Counted from the stretch's first letter, positions 24,256 to 34,140 are shown. The stretch is 40,709 nt of DNA from Candidatus Cardinium sp. TP (GCF_025215055.1 NZ_JANAVR010000006.1:1-40709), one strand, 5' to 3'. Made by a program: numbers and translations. The notes: generated by a model from the sequence alone, not told the origin.

Positions 24256-24642
24256 ATGGAGGCAACCGCAAAGTTAAAAAAACTACCTATATCTGCGCGT
24301 AAGATTGGACTTTTAGCAGCGCTTATTAGAGGTAAGAGCGTAGCTATGTCATTGGCTATTTTACAGAATAAACCACAGCAGGCTGCTGTGCAACTTAGAA
24401 AACTTTTGCTTTCTGCTATTTCAAATTGGCAAAATAGCCATGCTACCTCTTTAGCAGAGGAGCCAATTTTTGTAAAGCGGATAACGGTTGATCGGGCAGG
24501 TATGCTCAAAAGAATTATGCCTGCACCAAGGGGTGTAGCGCACAGGATTAGAAAAAGATCTAGCCATGTTGTTATTGTGGTAGATAGCGCAGCAAGTGTT
24601 GCTGATGTGCCACATGAGGTGGTGTCCAGTACAAAAACGTAA
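24256..24642 (+). CDS. rplV: 50S ribosomal protein L22
   Basis: The 128-residue L22 extends a beta-hairpin into the exit tunnel. Seen here: ISARKIGLLAALIRGKSVAM, ILQNKPQQAAVQLRKLLLSA, and the hairpin KRIMPAPRGVAHRIRKRSSH at about residues 82-101. Intact and of family length apart from a short extra tail. Confidence 0.94.
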   Translation: MEATAKLKKLPISARKIGLLAALIRGKSVAMSLAILQNKPQQAAVQLRKLLLSAISNWQNSHATSLAEEPIFVKRITVDRAGMLKRIMPAPRGVAHRIRKRSSHVVIVVDSAASVADVPHEVVSSTKT

Positions 24643-24669
24643 CCATACTATAGACGAAATAATACTACA

Positions 24670-25374
24670 ATGGGTCAAAAAGTTAATCCCGTCGGCTTTA
24701 GAGTTGGGTTCATCCGAAAGCCAGATTCTAGTTGGTTTGCATCAAAGGCCTCTTATGCAGAAAAGTTAATGGAGGATGAAAAGATACGCGCTTATCTAGA
24801 TGTTCGAATGGCCAAAGCAAGTGTTGCTAGAATCCTTATAGAACGTGCGGGTAAGAAAATTACCGTTACCATTCGAACGGCTCGCCCAGGCATTGTAATT
24901 GGCAAGTCAGGTACAGAAGTCGATAAGGTAAAAGAGGAGTTGAAAAAGCTCACTAAAAAGGAAGTTGAGTTGAATATTGTTGAGGTAAAAAGACCAGATT
25001 TAGAAGCTAAGTTGGTCGCCTTACAAATTGCACAACAGATTAGAGGCCGTATGCCTTATAAGCGTGTGGTCAAGCAAGCCATTGCTGCCGTGGTCCGTGC
25101 AGGTGCGCAAGGCGTTAAGATTAAGGTTTCCGGTAGATTAGATGGTGCTGAAATGGCTAGGTCAGACGAATTTAAGGAAGGTTCTGTGCCACTCCATACA
25201 CTGCGTAATGACATAGATTATACTGCGCTCGAGGCCCATACCATTTATGGTAGAATAGGTATTAAAGTTTGGATTTCTAGGGGTGATGTTGCAGCGCATC
25301 ATGCACAGCGTTCAACAGGCAAAGTAAGTAGGATAGGGGAGAAGACCATGGCGCCTTCGAGAGAGCGGAAATAG
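24670..25374 (+). CDS. rpsC: 30S ribosomal protein S3
   Basis: The 234-residue S3 sits at the mRNA entry channel. The N-terminus GQKVNPVGFRVGFIRKPDS and the KH-domain loop PGIVIGKSGTEVDK are conserved, as are VKVSGRLDGAEMARSDE-like residues (IKVSGRLDGAEMARSDEF) and GRIGIKVWI near the end. A 191-bp gap with an inverted-repeat element separates it from rplP, which normally follows directly. Confidence 0.96.
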   Translation: MGQKVNPVGFRVGFIRKPDSSWFASKASYAEKLMEDEKIRAYLDVRMAKASVARILIERAGKKITVTIRTARPGIVIGKSGTEVDKVKEELKKLTKKEVELNIVEVKRPDLEAKLVALQIAQQIRGRMPYKRVVKQAIAAVVRAGAQGVKIKVSGRLDGAEMARSDEFKEGSVPLHTLRNDIDYTALEAHTIYGRIGIKVWISRGDVAAHHAQRSTGKVSRIGEKTMAPSRERK

Positions 25375-25391
25375 CTGGGCTTCATTACATA

Positions 25392-25531
25392 GCCTTCTTT
25401 TGAAACGCCTTTGTGCTGAGGAATTTATAGAAGACACCAGGTAAAAAACCACAGCGTGCGAGACGTATCTGTGGGTTTAGGCACTGGATCAACGTGCAAA
25501 TCACCAGCAGTAGTAGCGTTTTGAGAAGAGG
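25392..25531. repeat. inverted-repeat element in the rpsC-rplP gap
   Basis: The imperfect terminal repeats are CTTCTTTTGAAACGC on the left and AGCGTTTTGAGAAG on the right. The interior, starting GTGCTGAGGAATTT, resembles the reverse complement of 35128-35267 over about 110 bases (shared GCTGAGGAATTT, GAGACAC/AAGACAC, ACCAGCAG). It is non-coding, lies inside the ribosomal operon and has no evident terminator T-run. Confidence 0.55.
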
Positions 25532-25565
25532 TTAGCGATATCAACTTTTTTATTGAACAATTAAA

Positions 25566-25991
25566 ATGTTACAACCAAAAAGAGTACGTTACAGAAAAAC
25601 GCAGAAGGGGCGAATAAAAGGCTTATCCATGAAGGGAAATTCATTAGAATTTGGTACCTTTGGGCTGAAGGCACTAGAGCCTTCCTATATTACAGCTCGG
25701 CAGATAGAGGCCATGCGTATTGCCATTACAAGAGAAATGAAACGGCAAGGGCAGGTTTGGAATAGAATATTTCCAGATAAGTCGCTTACTAAAAAGCCGG
25801 CTGAAGTAAGAATGGGTAAGGGTAAAGGCGCTCCAGATTGTTTTGTAGCGATTGTTAAGCCTGGTAGAATTCTATTTGAGTTAGATGGTGTGTCTAGGGA
25901 AGTAGCAGAGCGTGCCATGCGTCTTGCTATCCATAAATTGCCTATTAAGGCAAATTTTGTAGTCCGAAGAGATTACTATCCAGCCGCATAG
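25566..25991 (+). CDS. rplP: 50S ribosomal protein L16
   Basis: The 141-residue L16 helps shape the A site and binds 5S/23S rRNA. It begins [19 protein letters not shown] and retains [35 protein letters not shown] and the C-terminal [16 protein letters not shown]. Intact. Confidence 0.97.
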   Translation: MLQPKRVRYRKTQKGRIKGLSMKGNSLEFGTFGLKALEPSYITARQIEAMRIAITREMKRQGQVWNRIFPDKSLTKKPAEVRMGKGKGAPDCFVAIVKPGRILFELDGVSREVAERAMRLAIHKLPIKANFVVRRDYYPAA

Positions 25992-26072
25992 AGGTTGTAG
26001 GTCATATGGGATGTGAAGGTTGTAGGCTATTATTTTAGTTGAATATTCAAGGAAGTCTAATAAGGTTTTAAA

Positions 26073-26276
26073 ATGAAGTATAAAGATATTCAGTTACTTT
26101 CTTCTGAAGAATGCAACGATAAGCTAAAGGAAGAGTTGGATTACTTAGTAAAGCTAAGATTTGCTCATTCGGTTTCTCCCATTGAGAATCCTATGAAAAT
26201 TAGGCAAACGAGAAAATCTATTGCAAGACTAAAAACAGCTCAGAATAGTTGCCTCGGGCAACCATCAGAATTGTAA
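26073..26276 (+). CDS. rpmC: 50S ribosomal protein L29
   Basis: A 67-residue two-helix protein beside L23 at the tunnel exit. Family features are the [17 protein letters not shown] helix and [17 protein letters not shown]. The N-terminal part ([20 protein letters not shown]) is diverged, as usual for L29. Confidence 0.9.
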   Translation: MKYKDIQLLSSEECNDKLKEELDYLVKLRFAHSVSPIENPMKIRQTRKSIARLKTAQNSCLGQPSEL

Positions 26277-26281
26277 TCACC

Positions 26282-26536
26282 ATGCTGAGAAATAGAAGAA
26301 AAGAAAAGATAGGAAGGGTTACCAGTAATAAGTCCCATAAGACCATAACCGTTGTAATGGATACCAAATCCATACACCCTGTATATGGTAAGTTTGTCAA
26401 GACAGCCACTAAATTTATGGCCCATGACGAGGAAAATAGTTGTAGTATTGGTGATCTGGTAAGGATTATGGAGACCCGTCCTTTAAGTAAAAAAAAGCGA
26501 TGGAGGTTGGTTGAAATCATAGAAAGAGCTAAATAA
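26282..26536 (+). CDS. rpsQ: 30S ribosomal protein S17
   Basis: An 84-residue OB-fold protein that binds 16S rRNA early in assembly. The ATG at 26282 gives the normal N-terminus [20 protein letters not shown]. Later segments are [14 protein letters not shown] and [20 protein letters not shown]. An in-frame ATG at 26249 would overlap rpmC by 28 bp and is rejected. Confidence 0.95.
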   Translation: MLRNRRKEKIGRVTSNKSHKTITVVMDTKSIHPVYGKFVKTATKFMAHDEENSCSIGDLVRIMETRPLSKKKRWRLVEIIERAK

Positions 26537-26538
26537 AG

Positions 26539-26907
26539 ATGATACAACAGGAATCAATACTCAAAGTAGCCGATAATAGTGGCGCAAAGACTGCCCTTTG
26601 TATTCGTGTTTTAGGTGGAACGCGTAGGCGATATGCCCATGTGGGTGATAAAATTGTAGTAACCGTAAAAACGGCTAACCCTTCTAGTACCCTTAAAAAG
26701 GGCACCATCTCTAAAGCCGTAGTGGTGCGTACCCGAAAGGAACTAAGGCGTAAAGATGGTTCTTATATTCGCTTTGAAGACAATGCCATTGTTTTAATTG
26801 AAAATAATAATGAACCCAAGGGAACGGGTGTTTTTGGGCCAGTTGCCAGGGAGGTTCGAGACAAGAAGTTTATGAAAATAGCTTCTTTAGCTGATGAAGT
26901 ACTATAA
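26539..26907 (+). CDS. rplN: 50S ribosomal protein L14
   Basis: The 122-residue L14 forms an intersubunit bridge. It starts [20 protein letters not shown] and keeps [21 protein letters not shown] and [15 protein letters not shown], all diagnostic. It is 2 bp after rpsQ. Confidence 0.97.
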   Translation: MIQQESILKVADNSGAKTALCIRVLGGTRRRYAHVGDKIVVTVKTANPSSTLKKGTISKAVVVRTRKELRRKDGSYIRFEDNAIVLIENNNEPKGTGVFGPVAREVRDKKFMKIASLADEVL

Positions 26908-26910
26908 GGC

Positions 26911-27258
26911 ATGAAGACAACAATAAAAAAACACCTCAAGGTGCACATTCGAAGAGGCGATCGTGTGAAAATCTTGGCAGGTAGACATAGAAATGAACAG
27001 GGGACTGTTTTAAAGGTGTTTCCCAAAGTATATCGTGCCATTGTCGATGGTATGAATATAGTAGCCAGACATGTAAAGCCTTCTGCTTCAAATCCTAAAG
27101 GGACCATCCAGAGGCAGCCATCTCCTATCCATATCAGTAATCTCATGTTAATTGACCCGGCCAGTGGGGAAGCTACTCGTGTGGGAAGAAAACATAATGA
27201 AGTTGGTAAGCTCCAGCGGTACGCTAAAAAAACAGGAAATTTTATAAAAAATGTGTAA
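26911..27258 (+). CDS. rplX: 50S ribosomal protein L24
   Basis: A 115-residue assembly-initiator protein with a KOW motif ([20 protein letters not shown] at about 11-30) and the following [20 protein letters not shown]. The tail [20 protein letters not shown] is as in other bacteria. Its last codons overlap the rplE start by 8 nt, suggesting translational coupling. Confidence 0.95.
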   Translation: MKTTIKKHLKVHIRRGDRVKILAGRHRNEQGTVLKVFPKVYRAIVDGMNIVARHVKPSASNPKGTIQRQPSPIHISNLMLIDPASGEATRVGRKHNEVGKLQRYAKKTGNFIKNV

Positions 27259-27805
27259 GCCTAGATTACAAGAAAAATATTTTGTAGAAGTTATTCCCGC
27301 GCTTAAAATGCTATTTGGGTATAAGTCTCCTATGCAAGTGCCTAGATTGCATAAGATATGTATCAACCAAGGATTAGGTGATGGCGTATCCAATAAAAGA
27401 TTGATTGAGCTTGGAATAGAAGAATTAACCGCTATTACTGGGCAGTGTGCTGTCCGTACGCGTGCAAAAAGGTCCGTCTCTAATTTTAAGCTTAGGCTCG
27501 GTATGCCTATTGGTGTAAAAGTAACTTTACGTGGGCGCATGATGTATGAGTTTTTGGATCGTTTTATCTCTATTGCATTGCCCAGGATTAGAAATTTTTG
27601 GGGGTTGCGTACCACTGGATTTGATGGCAAGGGCAACTACAATGTCGGTATTCAAGAGCAAATCATATTCCCAGAAATTAGTATTGATAAGGTGTTCAAG
27701 ATCAATGGTATGAATGTAACTTTTGTGACAACTGCCCCAAGCAATGAAGCCGCATTTCAGCTCTTGAAAGCTTTAGGGATGCCCTTTAATGTGGAGCAAG
27801 ATTAA
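27251..27805 (+). CDS. rplE: 50S ribosomal protein L5
   Basis: A 184-residue 5S rRNA-binding protein that contacts P-site tRNA. Conserved segments are [53 protein letters not shown] and [20 protein letters not shown]. Intact. Confidence 0.97.
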   Translation: MCKPRLQEKYFVEVIPALKMLFGYKSPMQVPRLHKICINQGLGDGVSNKRLIELGIEELTAITGQCAVRTRAKRSVSNFKLRLGMPIGVKVTLRGRMMYEFLDRFISIALPRIRNFWGLRTTGFDGKGNYNVGIQEQIIFPEISIDKVFKINGMNVTFVTTAPSNEAAFQLLKALGMPFNVEQD

Positions 27806-27816
27806 TTGAAAAGGTT

Positions 27817-28086
27817 ATGGCAAAAGAATCAGTTAAAGCAAGGGATAGGAAAAGAAGACGTTTGGTAGCAAAATATGCTGCCAAGAGGGTTATGTTAAAG
27901 GCACAAGGTGACTATATGGCGCTAGATAAGCTGCCTAAGAATGCTTCTCCTGTGCGGTTGCGTAATAGGTGCAATATAACCGGTAGAGGTCGTGGGTATA
28001 TTAGAAAATTTGGCGTTTCCCGACTCGTATTTAGACAATGGGCTTTAGAGGGGAAATTACCAGGTATCCGTAAAGCAAGTTGGTAA
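27817..28086 (+). CDS. rpsN: 30S ribosomal protein S14, zinc-free type
   Basis: The 89-residue form lacks the CxxC pairs of the short zinc S14. Core residues are [31 protein letters not shown] and [21 protein letters not shown] 189-bp gap containing an inverted-repeat element follows before rpsH. Confidence 0.96.
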   Translation: MAKESVKARDRKRRRLVAKYAAKRVMLKAQGDYMALDKLPKNASPVRLRNRCNITGRGRGYIRKFGVSRLVFRQWALEGKLPGIRKASW

Positions 28087-28103
28087 TCTTCTAGCTATAA
28101 TGG

Positions 28104-28231
28104 ACCTTTTTCGAAAGCGGTTTTGGTGCGCAATTTTTAAGAGCAGTGCAGTAGAGCACCGCAGCATGTTCTATTTGAGGCACATCCACAGGTTTTAAAC
28201 TGTCCATTACCAATCGAGTTGCAAAAAAGGT
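28104..28231. repeat. inverted-repeat element in the rpsN-rpsH gap
   Basis: The left end ACCTTTTTCG and right end GCAAAAAAGGT are inverted. The interior (GCAATTTTTAAGAGCAGTGC, then CAGTAGAGCACCGCAGC) resembles the element at 10335-10469 read on its minus strand. It is non-coding and is the second such element inside the ribosomal operon. Confidence 0.45.
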
Positions 28232-28275
28232 TTAATGTATACCTGTTTTTATTATTATGTTAATGTATAACTACT

Positions 28276-28680
28276 ATGACTACAGATCCAATAGCTGATT
28301 ATCTTACTAGGATCAGAAATGCTATTCATGCCAACCATAGCATTGTAGAAATCCCTGCTTCAAAAACAAAGACGAAGCTTACAGAAGTCTTGCAAGAAAA
28401 AGGATATATTCGGGGCTATAAGGTGGTGTCTAGGCCCAATAGTGTCCAGCCTATTATTAAAATTGCCCTCAAGTATGATGTTTTTACCAAACAATCTGCT
28501 ATTGTAAAGTTGCAGCGTGTAAGCAAACCAGGTTTGCGTAAGTATGCCACTGTAGCTGCTATGCCTAGTGTCATTAATGGATTGGGTATCGCCATATTGT
28601 CCACCTCTAAAGGTATTATGACCGATAAAGAGGCCCGAAAAACCCATGTGGGTGGTGAGGTGCTTTGTTATGTTTACTAA
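28276..28680 (+). CDS. rpsH: 30S ribosomal protein S8
   Basis: The 134-residue S8 binds the central 16S domain. It starts MTTDPIADYLTRIRNAIHA and has PASKTKTKLTEVLQEKGYI, VSKPGLRKYA, GLGIAILSTSKGIMTDKEAR and the terminal GGEVLCYVY. Its stop is 11 bp before the rplF start. Confidence 0.97.
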   Translation: MTTDPIADYLTRIRNAIHANHSIVEIPASKTKTKLTEVLQEKGYIRGYKVVSRPNSVQPIIKIALKYDVFTKQSAIVKLQRVSKPGLRKYATVAAMPSVINGLGIAILSTSKGIMTDKEARKTHVGGEVLCYVY

Positions 28681-28691
28681 ACTTAGGAAAA

Positions 28692-29243
28692 ATGTCAAGA
28701 ATAGGAAAGCAGCCCATTCATGTGCCATCCGGCGTGGTTGTATCCACAATAGATGGAGGGATTGTGGAAGTTAAAGGTGCGAAAGGCATCTTACGTCAGC
28801 AAGTTGATCCAACCATTACGGTTGAAATTGCCGAAACATTCGTTAAAATCATGCCCGTTGATCTTAAAAAATCTAAGGCACTTTATGGTCTTTATAGGGC
28901 TTTGATTCATAATATGGTTGTAGGGGTAAGTGTTGGGTTTAAGTCTACCTTAGAATTGGTGGGGGTTGGCTACAAAGCCAGTGTCCAAGGTAAATTGCTC
29001 GAGCTAAGCTTAGGTTATTCCCATGATATTGTTCTGGTTTTACCAGAAGAAGTAACGGCTACTGCTGAACTGCCTAAAGGGAAGAGTCCATTGGTCCACT
29101 TGGAATGTATAGATAAGCAACTACTTGGTCAAGTAGCTGCTAAAATTCGTTCTTTAAGGAAGGTGGAGCCTTATAAAGGGAAGGGCGTTAGATTCTTAGG
29201 TGAGCAAGTTCGACGTAAGGTTGGTAAGTCTACTAAAAAGTAG
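28692..29243 (+). CDS. rplF: 50S ribosomal protein L6
   Basis: The 183-residue L6 lies near the factor-binding region of 23S rRNA. The ATG at 28692 gives the normal start SRIGKQPIHVPSGV; an upstream in-frame ATG at 28665 lies inside rpsH. The C-terminal half has LELVGVGYKASVQGKLLELS, LGYSHDI and the PYKGKGVRFLGEQVRRKVGK tail. Confidence 0.96.
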   Translation: MSRIGKQPIHVPSGVVVSTIDGGIVEVKGAKGILRQQVDPTITVEIAETFVKIMPVDLKKSKALYGLYRALIHNMVVGVSVGFKSTLELVGVGYKASVQGKLLELSLGYSHDIVLVLPEEVTATAELPKGKSPLVHLECIDKQLLGQVAAKIRSLRKVEPYKGKGVRFLGEQVRRKVGKSTKK

Positions 29244-29278
29244 CGCATATTTGAACGATTTAGTATCCAGTAGAAAAG

Positions 29279-29632
29279 ATGAAAATAAAGGATAAAAAGG
29301 TAGAAAGGAGACTTAAAGTTAGAAAAAGAATTAGAAAGCGTTTGCATGGAACGCTCACGCAGCCGCGTCTCTCTCTTTTTAAGAGTAATACCTCTATGTA
29401 TGCACAGTTGATTAATGATGACACAGGCGAAACATTGCTCTCTTCTTCTTTATATAAGTTAAAGATTAGTAAAAATAATGTTGCTGGAGCATTGGAACTA
29501 GGAAAAGCAATTGCTGAACAAGCAATCGCCAAGGGTATTACAGCCATTGTATTTGATCGTTCGGGGTATATTTACCATGGAAAGGTCAAAGCCTTGGCAG
29601 AAGGTGCACGCGCACAAGGTCTTAAATTTTAG
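29279..29632 (+). CDS. rplR: 50S ribosomal protein L18
   Basis: A 117-residue 5S rRNA-binding protein. The basic N-terminus ([20 protein letters not shown]) is followed by [32 protein letters not shown] and [21 protein letters not shown] 35-bp gap precedes it. Confidence 0.96.
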   Translation: MKIKDKKVERRLKVRKRIRKRLHGTLTQPRLSLFKSNTSMYAQLINDDTGETLLSSSLYKLKISKNNVAGALELGKAIAEQAIAKGITAIVFDRSGYIYHGKVKALAEGARAQGLKF

Positions 29633-29637
29633 TCAAT

Positions 29638-30153
29638 ATGATATTAGGTGGTAAAAAACTCAGGGCCAGTGACTATAATCTTGAAGAAAGGGTAGTTGCC
29701 ATTAATCGTGTTACCAAGGTGGTGGAAGGAGGGCGGAGATTTAGTTCTTCTGCAGTGGTGGTAGTAGGGAATGGTGATGGTGTAGTAGGTTATGGACTGG
29801 GTAAAGCAAAAGAGTTAACCGATGCGATTGCAAAGGGGGTAGAAGAAGCTAAGCGTAATCTTATTAAAGTCCCTATTTTACGAGATACCATTCCACATGG
29901 TGCGGTTGGTAAATATGGTGGTGGCCATGTGTTGCTTAAGCCAGCAGCCTCTGGTACCGGTGTAATTGCCGGTGGCGGCGTGCGCATCGTTTTGGAAAGT
30001 GTGGGCATTAAGAACGTTTTGTCTAAGTCTCAAGGTTCTTCTAATCCGCATAATGTGGTCAAGGCGACTTTTAAGGCCCTATTGCAGCTGCGGGATCCTT
30101 TGACCATTGCCAAGCAGCGTGGCATCTCTTTAGATAAAGTCTTTAATGGATAA
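29638..30153 (+). CDS. rpsE: 30S ribosomal protein S5
   Basis: The 171-residue S5 helps set decoding accuracy and mRNA unwinding. Seen: [39 protein letters not shown], then [20 protein letters not shown] and [12 protein letters not shown]-type residues ([17 protein letters not shown]). Intact. Confidence 0.97.
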   Translation: MILGGKKLRASDYNLEERVVAINRVTKVVEGGRRFSSSAVVVVGNGDGVVGYGLGKAKELTDAIAKGVEEAKRNLIKVPILRDTIPHGAVGKYGGGHVLLKPAASGTGVIAGGGVRIVLESVGIKNVLSKSQGSSNPHNVVKATFKALLQLRDPLTIAKQRGISLDKVFNG

Positions 30154-30160
30154 GGTTGTT

Positions 30161-30340
30161 ATGGAAAAAATTAAAATTACTCAGGTACGTAGTTTAATCA
30201 AACGGCCTAAATCCCAAAAGGCTACCATCAAGGCACTTGGATTGGGTCGCATCAATAAACGTGTTGTGGTTGAAGCTACGCCTCAAATCTGGGGTATGGT
30301 AAGCAAAGTCAACCATTTAGTAGTTACAGAAAAGATATAA
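30161..30340 (+). CDS. rpmD: 50S ribosomal protein L30
   Basis: A 59-residue protein: KIKITQVRSLIKRPKSQK, KALGLGRINKRVVVEATPQI, WGMVSKVNHLV. The start at 30161 gives the usual length; an in-frame ATG at 30146 overlaps rpsE by 8 nt and would add five residues. Confidence 0.94.
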   Translation: MEKIKITQVRSLIKRPKSQKATIKALGLGRINKRVVVEATPQIWGMVSKVNHLVVTEKI

Positions 30341-30346
30341 TGGCTT

Positions 30347-30805
30347 ATGGAATTACATACACTTAAACCAGCCGTCGGTGCTTTACATCGTAAAAAACGC
30401 ATCGGTAGAGGGCAAGGTTCTGGTAAGGGAGGCACCGCTACCCGTGGGCATAATGGTGCGCAATCTAGATCTGGTTATAAGAGAAAAGTTGGGTTTGAAG
30501 GTGGTCAGCAACCCTTGCAAAGGCGTATTCCTATGTATGGGTTTAAATGTCCTAGTCGTATCGAGTTTACCCCTTTGAATCTTTCTACTTTGCAAGCATT
30601 GGCCGATAAATACCAGGTTACTTGTATAGATCCTATTTTCTTGCGCAAGCATAACGTAATCGGCAAACGTGAAAGGTATAAAATATTAGGAGATGGGCAG
30701 TTGACGCTTAAGCTTGTTGTTGCTGCGCATCGTTGTTCAGCTGCTGCTTTACAAGCTATCCAAAACCTTGGTGGAGAAGTTACTATATTGCCTATATATG
30801 AATAA
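30347..30805 (+). CDS. rplO: 50S ribosomal protein L15
   Basis: The 152-residue L15 has the glycine-rich, basic N-terminus typical of the family (KKRIGRGQGSGKGGTATRGH, then KVGFEGGQQPLQRRIPMYGF) and a globular C-terminal domain. The last 8 nt overlap the secY start, consistent with coupled translation. Confidence 0.96.
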   Translation: MELHTLKPAVGALHRKKRIGRGQGSGKGGTATRGHNGAQSRSGYKRKVGFEGGQQPLQRRIPMYGFKCPSRIEFTPLNLSTLQALADKYQVTCIDPIFLRKHNVIGKRERYKILGDGQLTLKLVVAAHRCSAAALQAIQNLGGEVTILPIYE

Positions 30806-32090
30806 GTTATTTAAGGTTATTAAGGATATATTTTTGATCAAAGAACTTAGCCTTCGTATAAGGAATACCTTATTCTTTTTGATCCTTTTCCGTATAGGTA
30901 GTATTATTGCTTTGCCAGGTATAGATGTAGCGCAAATTTCTGGTAGTGCCAAGCGGGTCTTTGGTTTACTTGATAGTTTTTTAGGCGGTTCATTGAGTCA
31001 AGTTTCTGTTTTTTCAGTGGGGGTTACGCCTTATATTTCTGCTTCTATTATCATGCAGCTTTTGTCCATTGCTTGGCCAAAAATTCAAAAGATACAACGT
31101 GAAGGCGAGATGGGTAAGCGTAAAATTGCGCAAATTTCTCGCATACTTACCGTTGTTATTGCTATCTTTCAGTCTTTTCAATATTTATTCATTGCTACAG
31201 GAAGTGGCAATGTCTCCATAGGGCGTACGCTTTTTATTTTTATTTCTATTATTATTTTGACCGCAGGCGCCCTATTTTGTATGTGGTTAGGAGAAAAAAT
31301 TACAGATAAGGGCATTGGCAATGGGGTAACCATGTTGATGATGGTGGGTATTGTCTCTTCTTTGCCCTCTGCTTTATACCAGGAAGCCGTGCACCGTGGC
31401 AGTAGATCTATGTTTTTATTTGTCTTTGAATTACTCGTATTGTTTTTAATTGTACTTACGTTAGTTGCTTTTACGCAAGCTACACGTAGGGTCCCTATTC
31501 AGTATGCAAAGCAATTGAGTACCAGTACAATATATGGAGGGCAGCGTCAATATATACCCTTTAAGCTCAATAGCGCAGGTGTCATGCCCATTATATTTGC
31601 CAACCTGTTGATTTTTGCCCTTTCATTTTTGTTAGGCCTTTGGAAGGATAAATTCGTTTGGTTGGCCCAAGTCAGTGGCATGTTGCAAGATTTTACCAGT
31701 TGGCTGTTTAACCTTTTGTTTGCCTTTTTTATTATTGTTTTTACTTTTTTTTATACCGCTATTACCGTTAATCCTGTTCAAATAGCAGAAGATATGAAGC
31801 GAGCGGGTAGTTTTATTCCTGGTGTGACCTCTGGCAATGCCACTGCCCGTTTTTTAGATGGTGTGTTGGATAAGATTACCTTGCCAGGTGCTATTTTCTT
31901 AGCCGTGATTGCTATTTTACCTGCTTTTGCCTGTATGGCTGGTTTAAGTTTGCCTTTTTCTAGATTCTACGGCGGAACTTCTTTGTTAATTATGGTTAGT
32001 TCCATGTTAGAAACCCTTCAACAAATTGAAAGTTATTTGTTGATGCGTCGATATGAAGTTATTATTAACAAAGGGGCGAGGCTGAATTGA
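30798..32090 (+). CDS. secY: protein translocase subunit SecY
   Basis: The 430-residue SecY forms the protein-conducting channel. It has ten predicted membrane helices, the plug region after LFRIGSIIALPGID, GVTPYISASIIMQLL (helix 2), the loop QREGEMGKRKIAQISR, WLGEKITDKGIGNGVTMLM and the C-terminal loop NPVQIAEDMKRAGSFIPG followed by FLDGVLDKITLPGAIFL. I start at the ATG at 30798 (MNKLFKVIKDIF); a longer frame from 30714 lies inside rplO. In Bacteroidetes map often follows, but here infA does. Confidence 0.95.
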   Translation: MNKLFKVIKDIFLIKELSLRIRNTLFFLILFRIGSIIALPGIDVAQISGSAKRVFGLLDSFLGGSLSQVSVFSVGVTPYISASIIMQLLSIAWPKIQKIQREGEMGKRKIAQISRILTVVIAIFQSFQYLFIATGSGNVSIGRTLFIFISIIILTAGALFCMWLGEKITDKGIGNGVTMLMMVGIVSSLPSALYQEAVHRGSRSMFLFVFELLVLFLIVLTLVAFTQATRRVPIQYAKQLSTSTIYGGQRQYIPFKLNSAGVMPIIFANLLIFALSFLLGLWKDKFVWLAQVSGMLQDFTSWLFNLLFAFFIIVFTFFYTAITVNPVQIAEDMKRAGSFIPGVTSGNATARFLDGVLDKITLPGAIFLAVIAILPAFACMAGLSLPFSRFYGGTSLLIMVSSMLETLQQIESYLLMRRYEVIINKGARLN

Positions 32091-32245
32091 TTTTTTAGTA
32101 GTCTTTTGAAAGAAGGCTACTGCTATTCGCAATAAATTTAGTATATTAGCCCCGGGTGGCCTTTTGTGTAGGGTAGGGTAGGAAGGATTTGGTCAGTGTA
32201 GGGGGATAAAAGAACCAAGATAAGATAAAGTAGGATTAAAACAGT

Positions 32246-32473
32246 ATGGCTAAGATACCTCCTATTGAACAGGGTGGAATAGTACAAGAGGCATTACCAA
32301 ATGCGGTATTCAAGGTTGCGCTTAAAAATGGCCATATCGTTAGGGCCCATATTTCTGGGAAGATGCGTAAAAACTATATTAGGATTCTTCCTGGCGATTC
32401 CGTTAGGATGGAGCTAACACCTTATGATTTAACGCAAGCCAGGATAGTGCACAGATACAAAACAACCGAATAG
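32246..32473 (+). CDS. infA: translation initiation factor IF-1
   Basis: A 75-residue OB-fold factor that blocks the A site during initiation. The core is [20 protein letters not shown], then [20 protein letters not shown] and [18 protein letters not shown] 155-bp gap after secY contains a small imperfect hairpin (AGTAGTCTT..AAGGCTACT) but no gene; map and adk are absent. Confidence 0.96.
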   Translation: MAKIPPIEQGGIVQEALPNAVFKVALKNGHIVRAHISGKMRKNYIRILPGDSVRMELTPYDLTQARIVHRYKTTE

Positions 32474-32484
32474 TTGCCTTAATT

Positions 32485-32601
32485 ATGAAAGTTAAAACAT
32501 CTGTTAGAAAAAGAAGCGCTGATTGCAAGATTGTACGTCGCAAAGGTGTATTATATGTGATCAATAAGAAGCAGCCTAAATTTAAACAAAGACAAGGGTA
32601 G
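32485..32601 (+). CDS. rpmJ: 50S ribosomal protein L36, zinc-free type
   Basis: A 38-codon gene: [20 protein letters not shown], then [19 protein letters not shown]. Only one Cys is present, so the zinc ribbon of the classic L36 is lost, as is common in Bacteroidetes. It lies 11 bp after infA and 3 bp before rpsM. Confidence 0.95.
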   Translation: MKVKTSVRKRSADCKIVRRKGVLYVINKKQPKFKQRQG

Positions 32602-32604
32602 AAT

Positions 32605-32982
32605 ATGGCTAGGGTATTAGGTGTAGACATTCCAGATAATAAGCGAGGAGAGATTGCGCTAACATATATATATGGGATTGGCAGAAGCTCTGCAAATAAA
32701 ATTCTTGAAGCCGTTCAAATGGATAAAGATCGCCGTGTAGCCACTTGGACGGATGATGAATTAAAAGCCATCAGAACTGCTATTCGTGGTGTCTATAAAA
32801 TAGAAGGAGACTTAAAATCAGAGATTCGATTGAATATTAAGCGATTGGTTGAGATTAAGTGTTATAGGGGCCATAGGCATCAAATGGGGTTGCCGGTTCG
32901 TGGTCAGCGGACCAAAACCAATGCTAGAACGCGTAAAGGAAAGCCTAAAACTATTGCAAATAAAAAGAAAGCTACCAAATAA
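32605..32982 (+). CDS. rpsM: 30S ribosomal protein S13
   Basis: The 125-residue S13 bridges the subunits and touches P-site tRNA. Segments: [39 protein letters not shown]-like [20 protein letters not shown] and the basic tail [19 protein letters not shown]. Intact. Confidence 0.97.
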   Translation: MARVLGVDIPDNKRGEIALTYIYGIGRSSANKILEAVQMDKDRRVATWTDDELKAIRTAIRGVYKIEGDLKSEIRLNIKRLVEIKCYRGHRHQMGLPVRGQRTKTNARTRKGKPKTIANKKKATK

Positions 32983-33044
32983 GGGTTGTCTTTTATTAGT
33001 CTATGCTTTTCCTTGCTTGGAAAGAGCGTCTATAGAAAATTACT

Positions 33045-33437
33045 ATGAAAAATACGGGAAAAAATAAAGTTAAAAAAAGGGTTGTAAAGGTTGGTAAAGA
33101 GGGGCAGGCCCATATTCAAGCTACTTTTAATAACCTTATTATTTCGATTACCAATGAGGCTGGTGAGGTTATTGCTTGGTCTTCTTCCGGTAAGATGGGC
33201 TTTAAGGGGTCTAAGAAAAACACGCCATATGCTGCTCAAATGGCATCAGCCGACTGTGCAAAAACTGCTTATGAACTGGGTTTACGGCGGGTGAATGTAT
33301 TTGTACACGGCCCAGGCATTGGGCGTGAGTCAGCCATTCGCACCCTTCAAGAGCATTCTGTAGAGGTAATGTCTATTAGAGATGTTACGCCTCTTCCGCA
33401 CAATGGTTGTCGGCCACCTAAGCGTAGGCGCCCATAA
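33045..33437 (+). CDS. rpsK: 30S ribosomal protein S11
   Basis: The 130-residue S11 lies on the platform near the E site. Seen: [58 protein letters not shown] and the terminal [18 protein letters not shown]. Intact. Confidence 0.97.
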   Translation: MKNTGKNKVKKRVVKVGKEGQAHIQATFNNLIISITNEAGEVIAWSSSGKMGFKGSKKNTPYAAQMASADCAKTAYELGLRRVNVFVHGPGIGRESAIRTLQEHSVEVMSIRDVTPLPHNGCRPPKRRRP

Positions 33438-33490
33438 TATAGACAGAACTTACTAATTTATATTAGATATATTAGAAAAAAATATAGCGT

Positions 33491-34099
33491 ATGGCAAGAT
33501 ATCGTGGTCCAAAAGCCAAAGTTGCAAGAAGATACAATAGTCCGATATTTGGTTCCTCTGTGAGTAAGGTATTACAAAGAAAAAATTATCCGCCAGGGCA
33601 ACATGGTAAAAGGCGTAAAAGGCGTTCTCAGTTTGGACTTCAATTGGTAGAGCAGCAAAAAGCGAAGTATACCTATGGCTTATTGCAGCGTCAGTTTAAG
33701 AACCTTTGTGAAAAAGCTGCTAAAAGCAAAGGCATTACAGGTGAAGTAATCCTTCAGCGTTTAGAAGCTCGTTTAGATAATACCGTTTATAGGCTAGGTA
33801 TTGCTGCTACGCGCAGGGAGGCTAGGCAGATGGTATCCCATGGGCACATTACTGTGAATGGATCCCTAGTGGATATTCCTTCCTATACCTTAAAACCTGG
33901 AGAAATTATAGGTATTGCTAAGAAGGCGGAAAAAATGGCTTTGATTGTGCATAATGTAGCAGCGCATCCATCTAGTAAATATAGTTGGTTGGAATGGGAT
34001 GCATCATTGATGGTAGGTAAGTTTCTTGCTTTTCCGCAGCGTTCTGAAATACCAGAAGAAATTAATGAGCGAAGCATTGTGGAGCTCCATTCTAAATAG
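33491..34099 (+). CDS. rpsD: 30S ribosomal protein S4, zinc-free type
   Basis: The 202-residue S4 nucleates 30S assembly. The N-terminus (ARYRGPKAKVARRYNSPIFG) has no zinc Cys cluster. The S4 RNA-binding domain is at about 95-155 (LEARLDNTVYRLGIAATRRE, ARQMVSHGHITVNGSLVDIP). Intact, 41 bp before rpoA. Confidence 0.96.
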   Translation: MARYRGPKAKVARRYNSPIFGSSVSKVLQRKNYPPGQHGKRRKRRSQFGLQLVEQQKAKYTYGLLQRQFKNLCEKAAKSKGITGEVILQRLEARLDNTVYRLGIAATRREARQMVSHGHITVNGSLVDIPSYTLKPGEIIGIAKKAEKMALIVHNVAAHPSSKYSWLEWDASLMVGKFLAFPQRSEIPEEINERSIVELHSK

Positions 34100-34140
34100 T
34101 GCTTCTATTGTTGCTTTTTTAAATCAAATAAAGATTCTAT

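Noticed and set aside
32091-32245. Rho-independent terminator between secY and infA
   Set aside because: A small imperfect hairpin exists, but no T-run follows it and the operon evidently continues.
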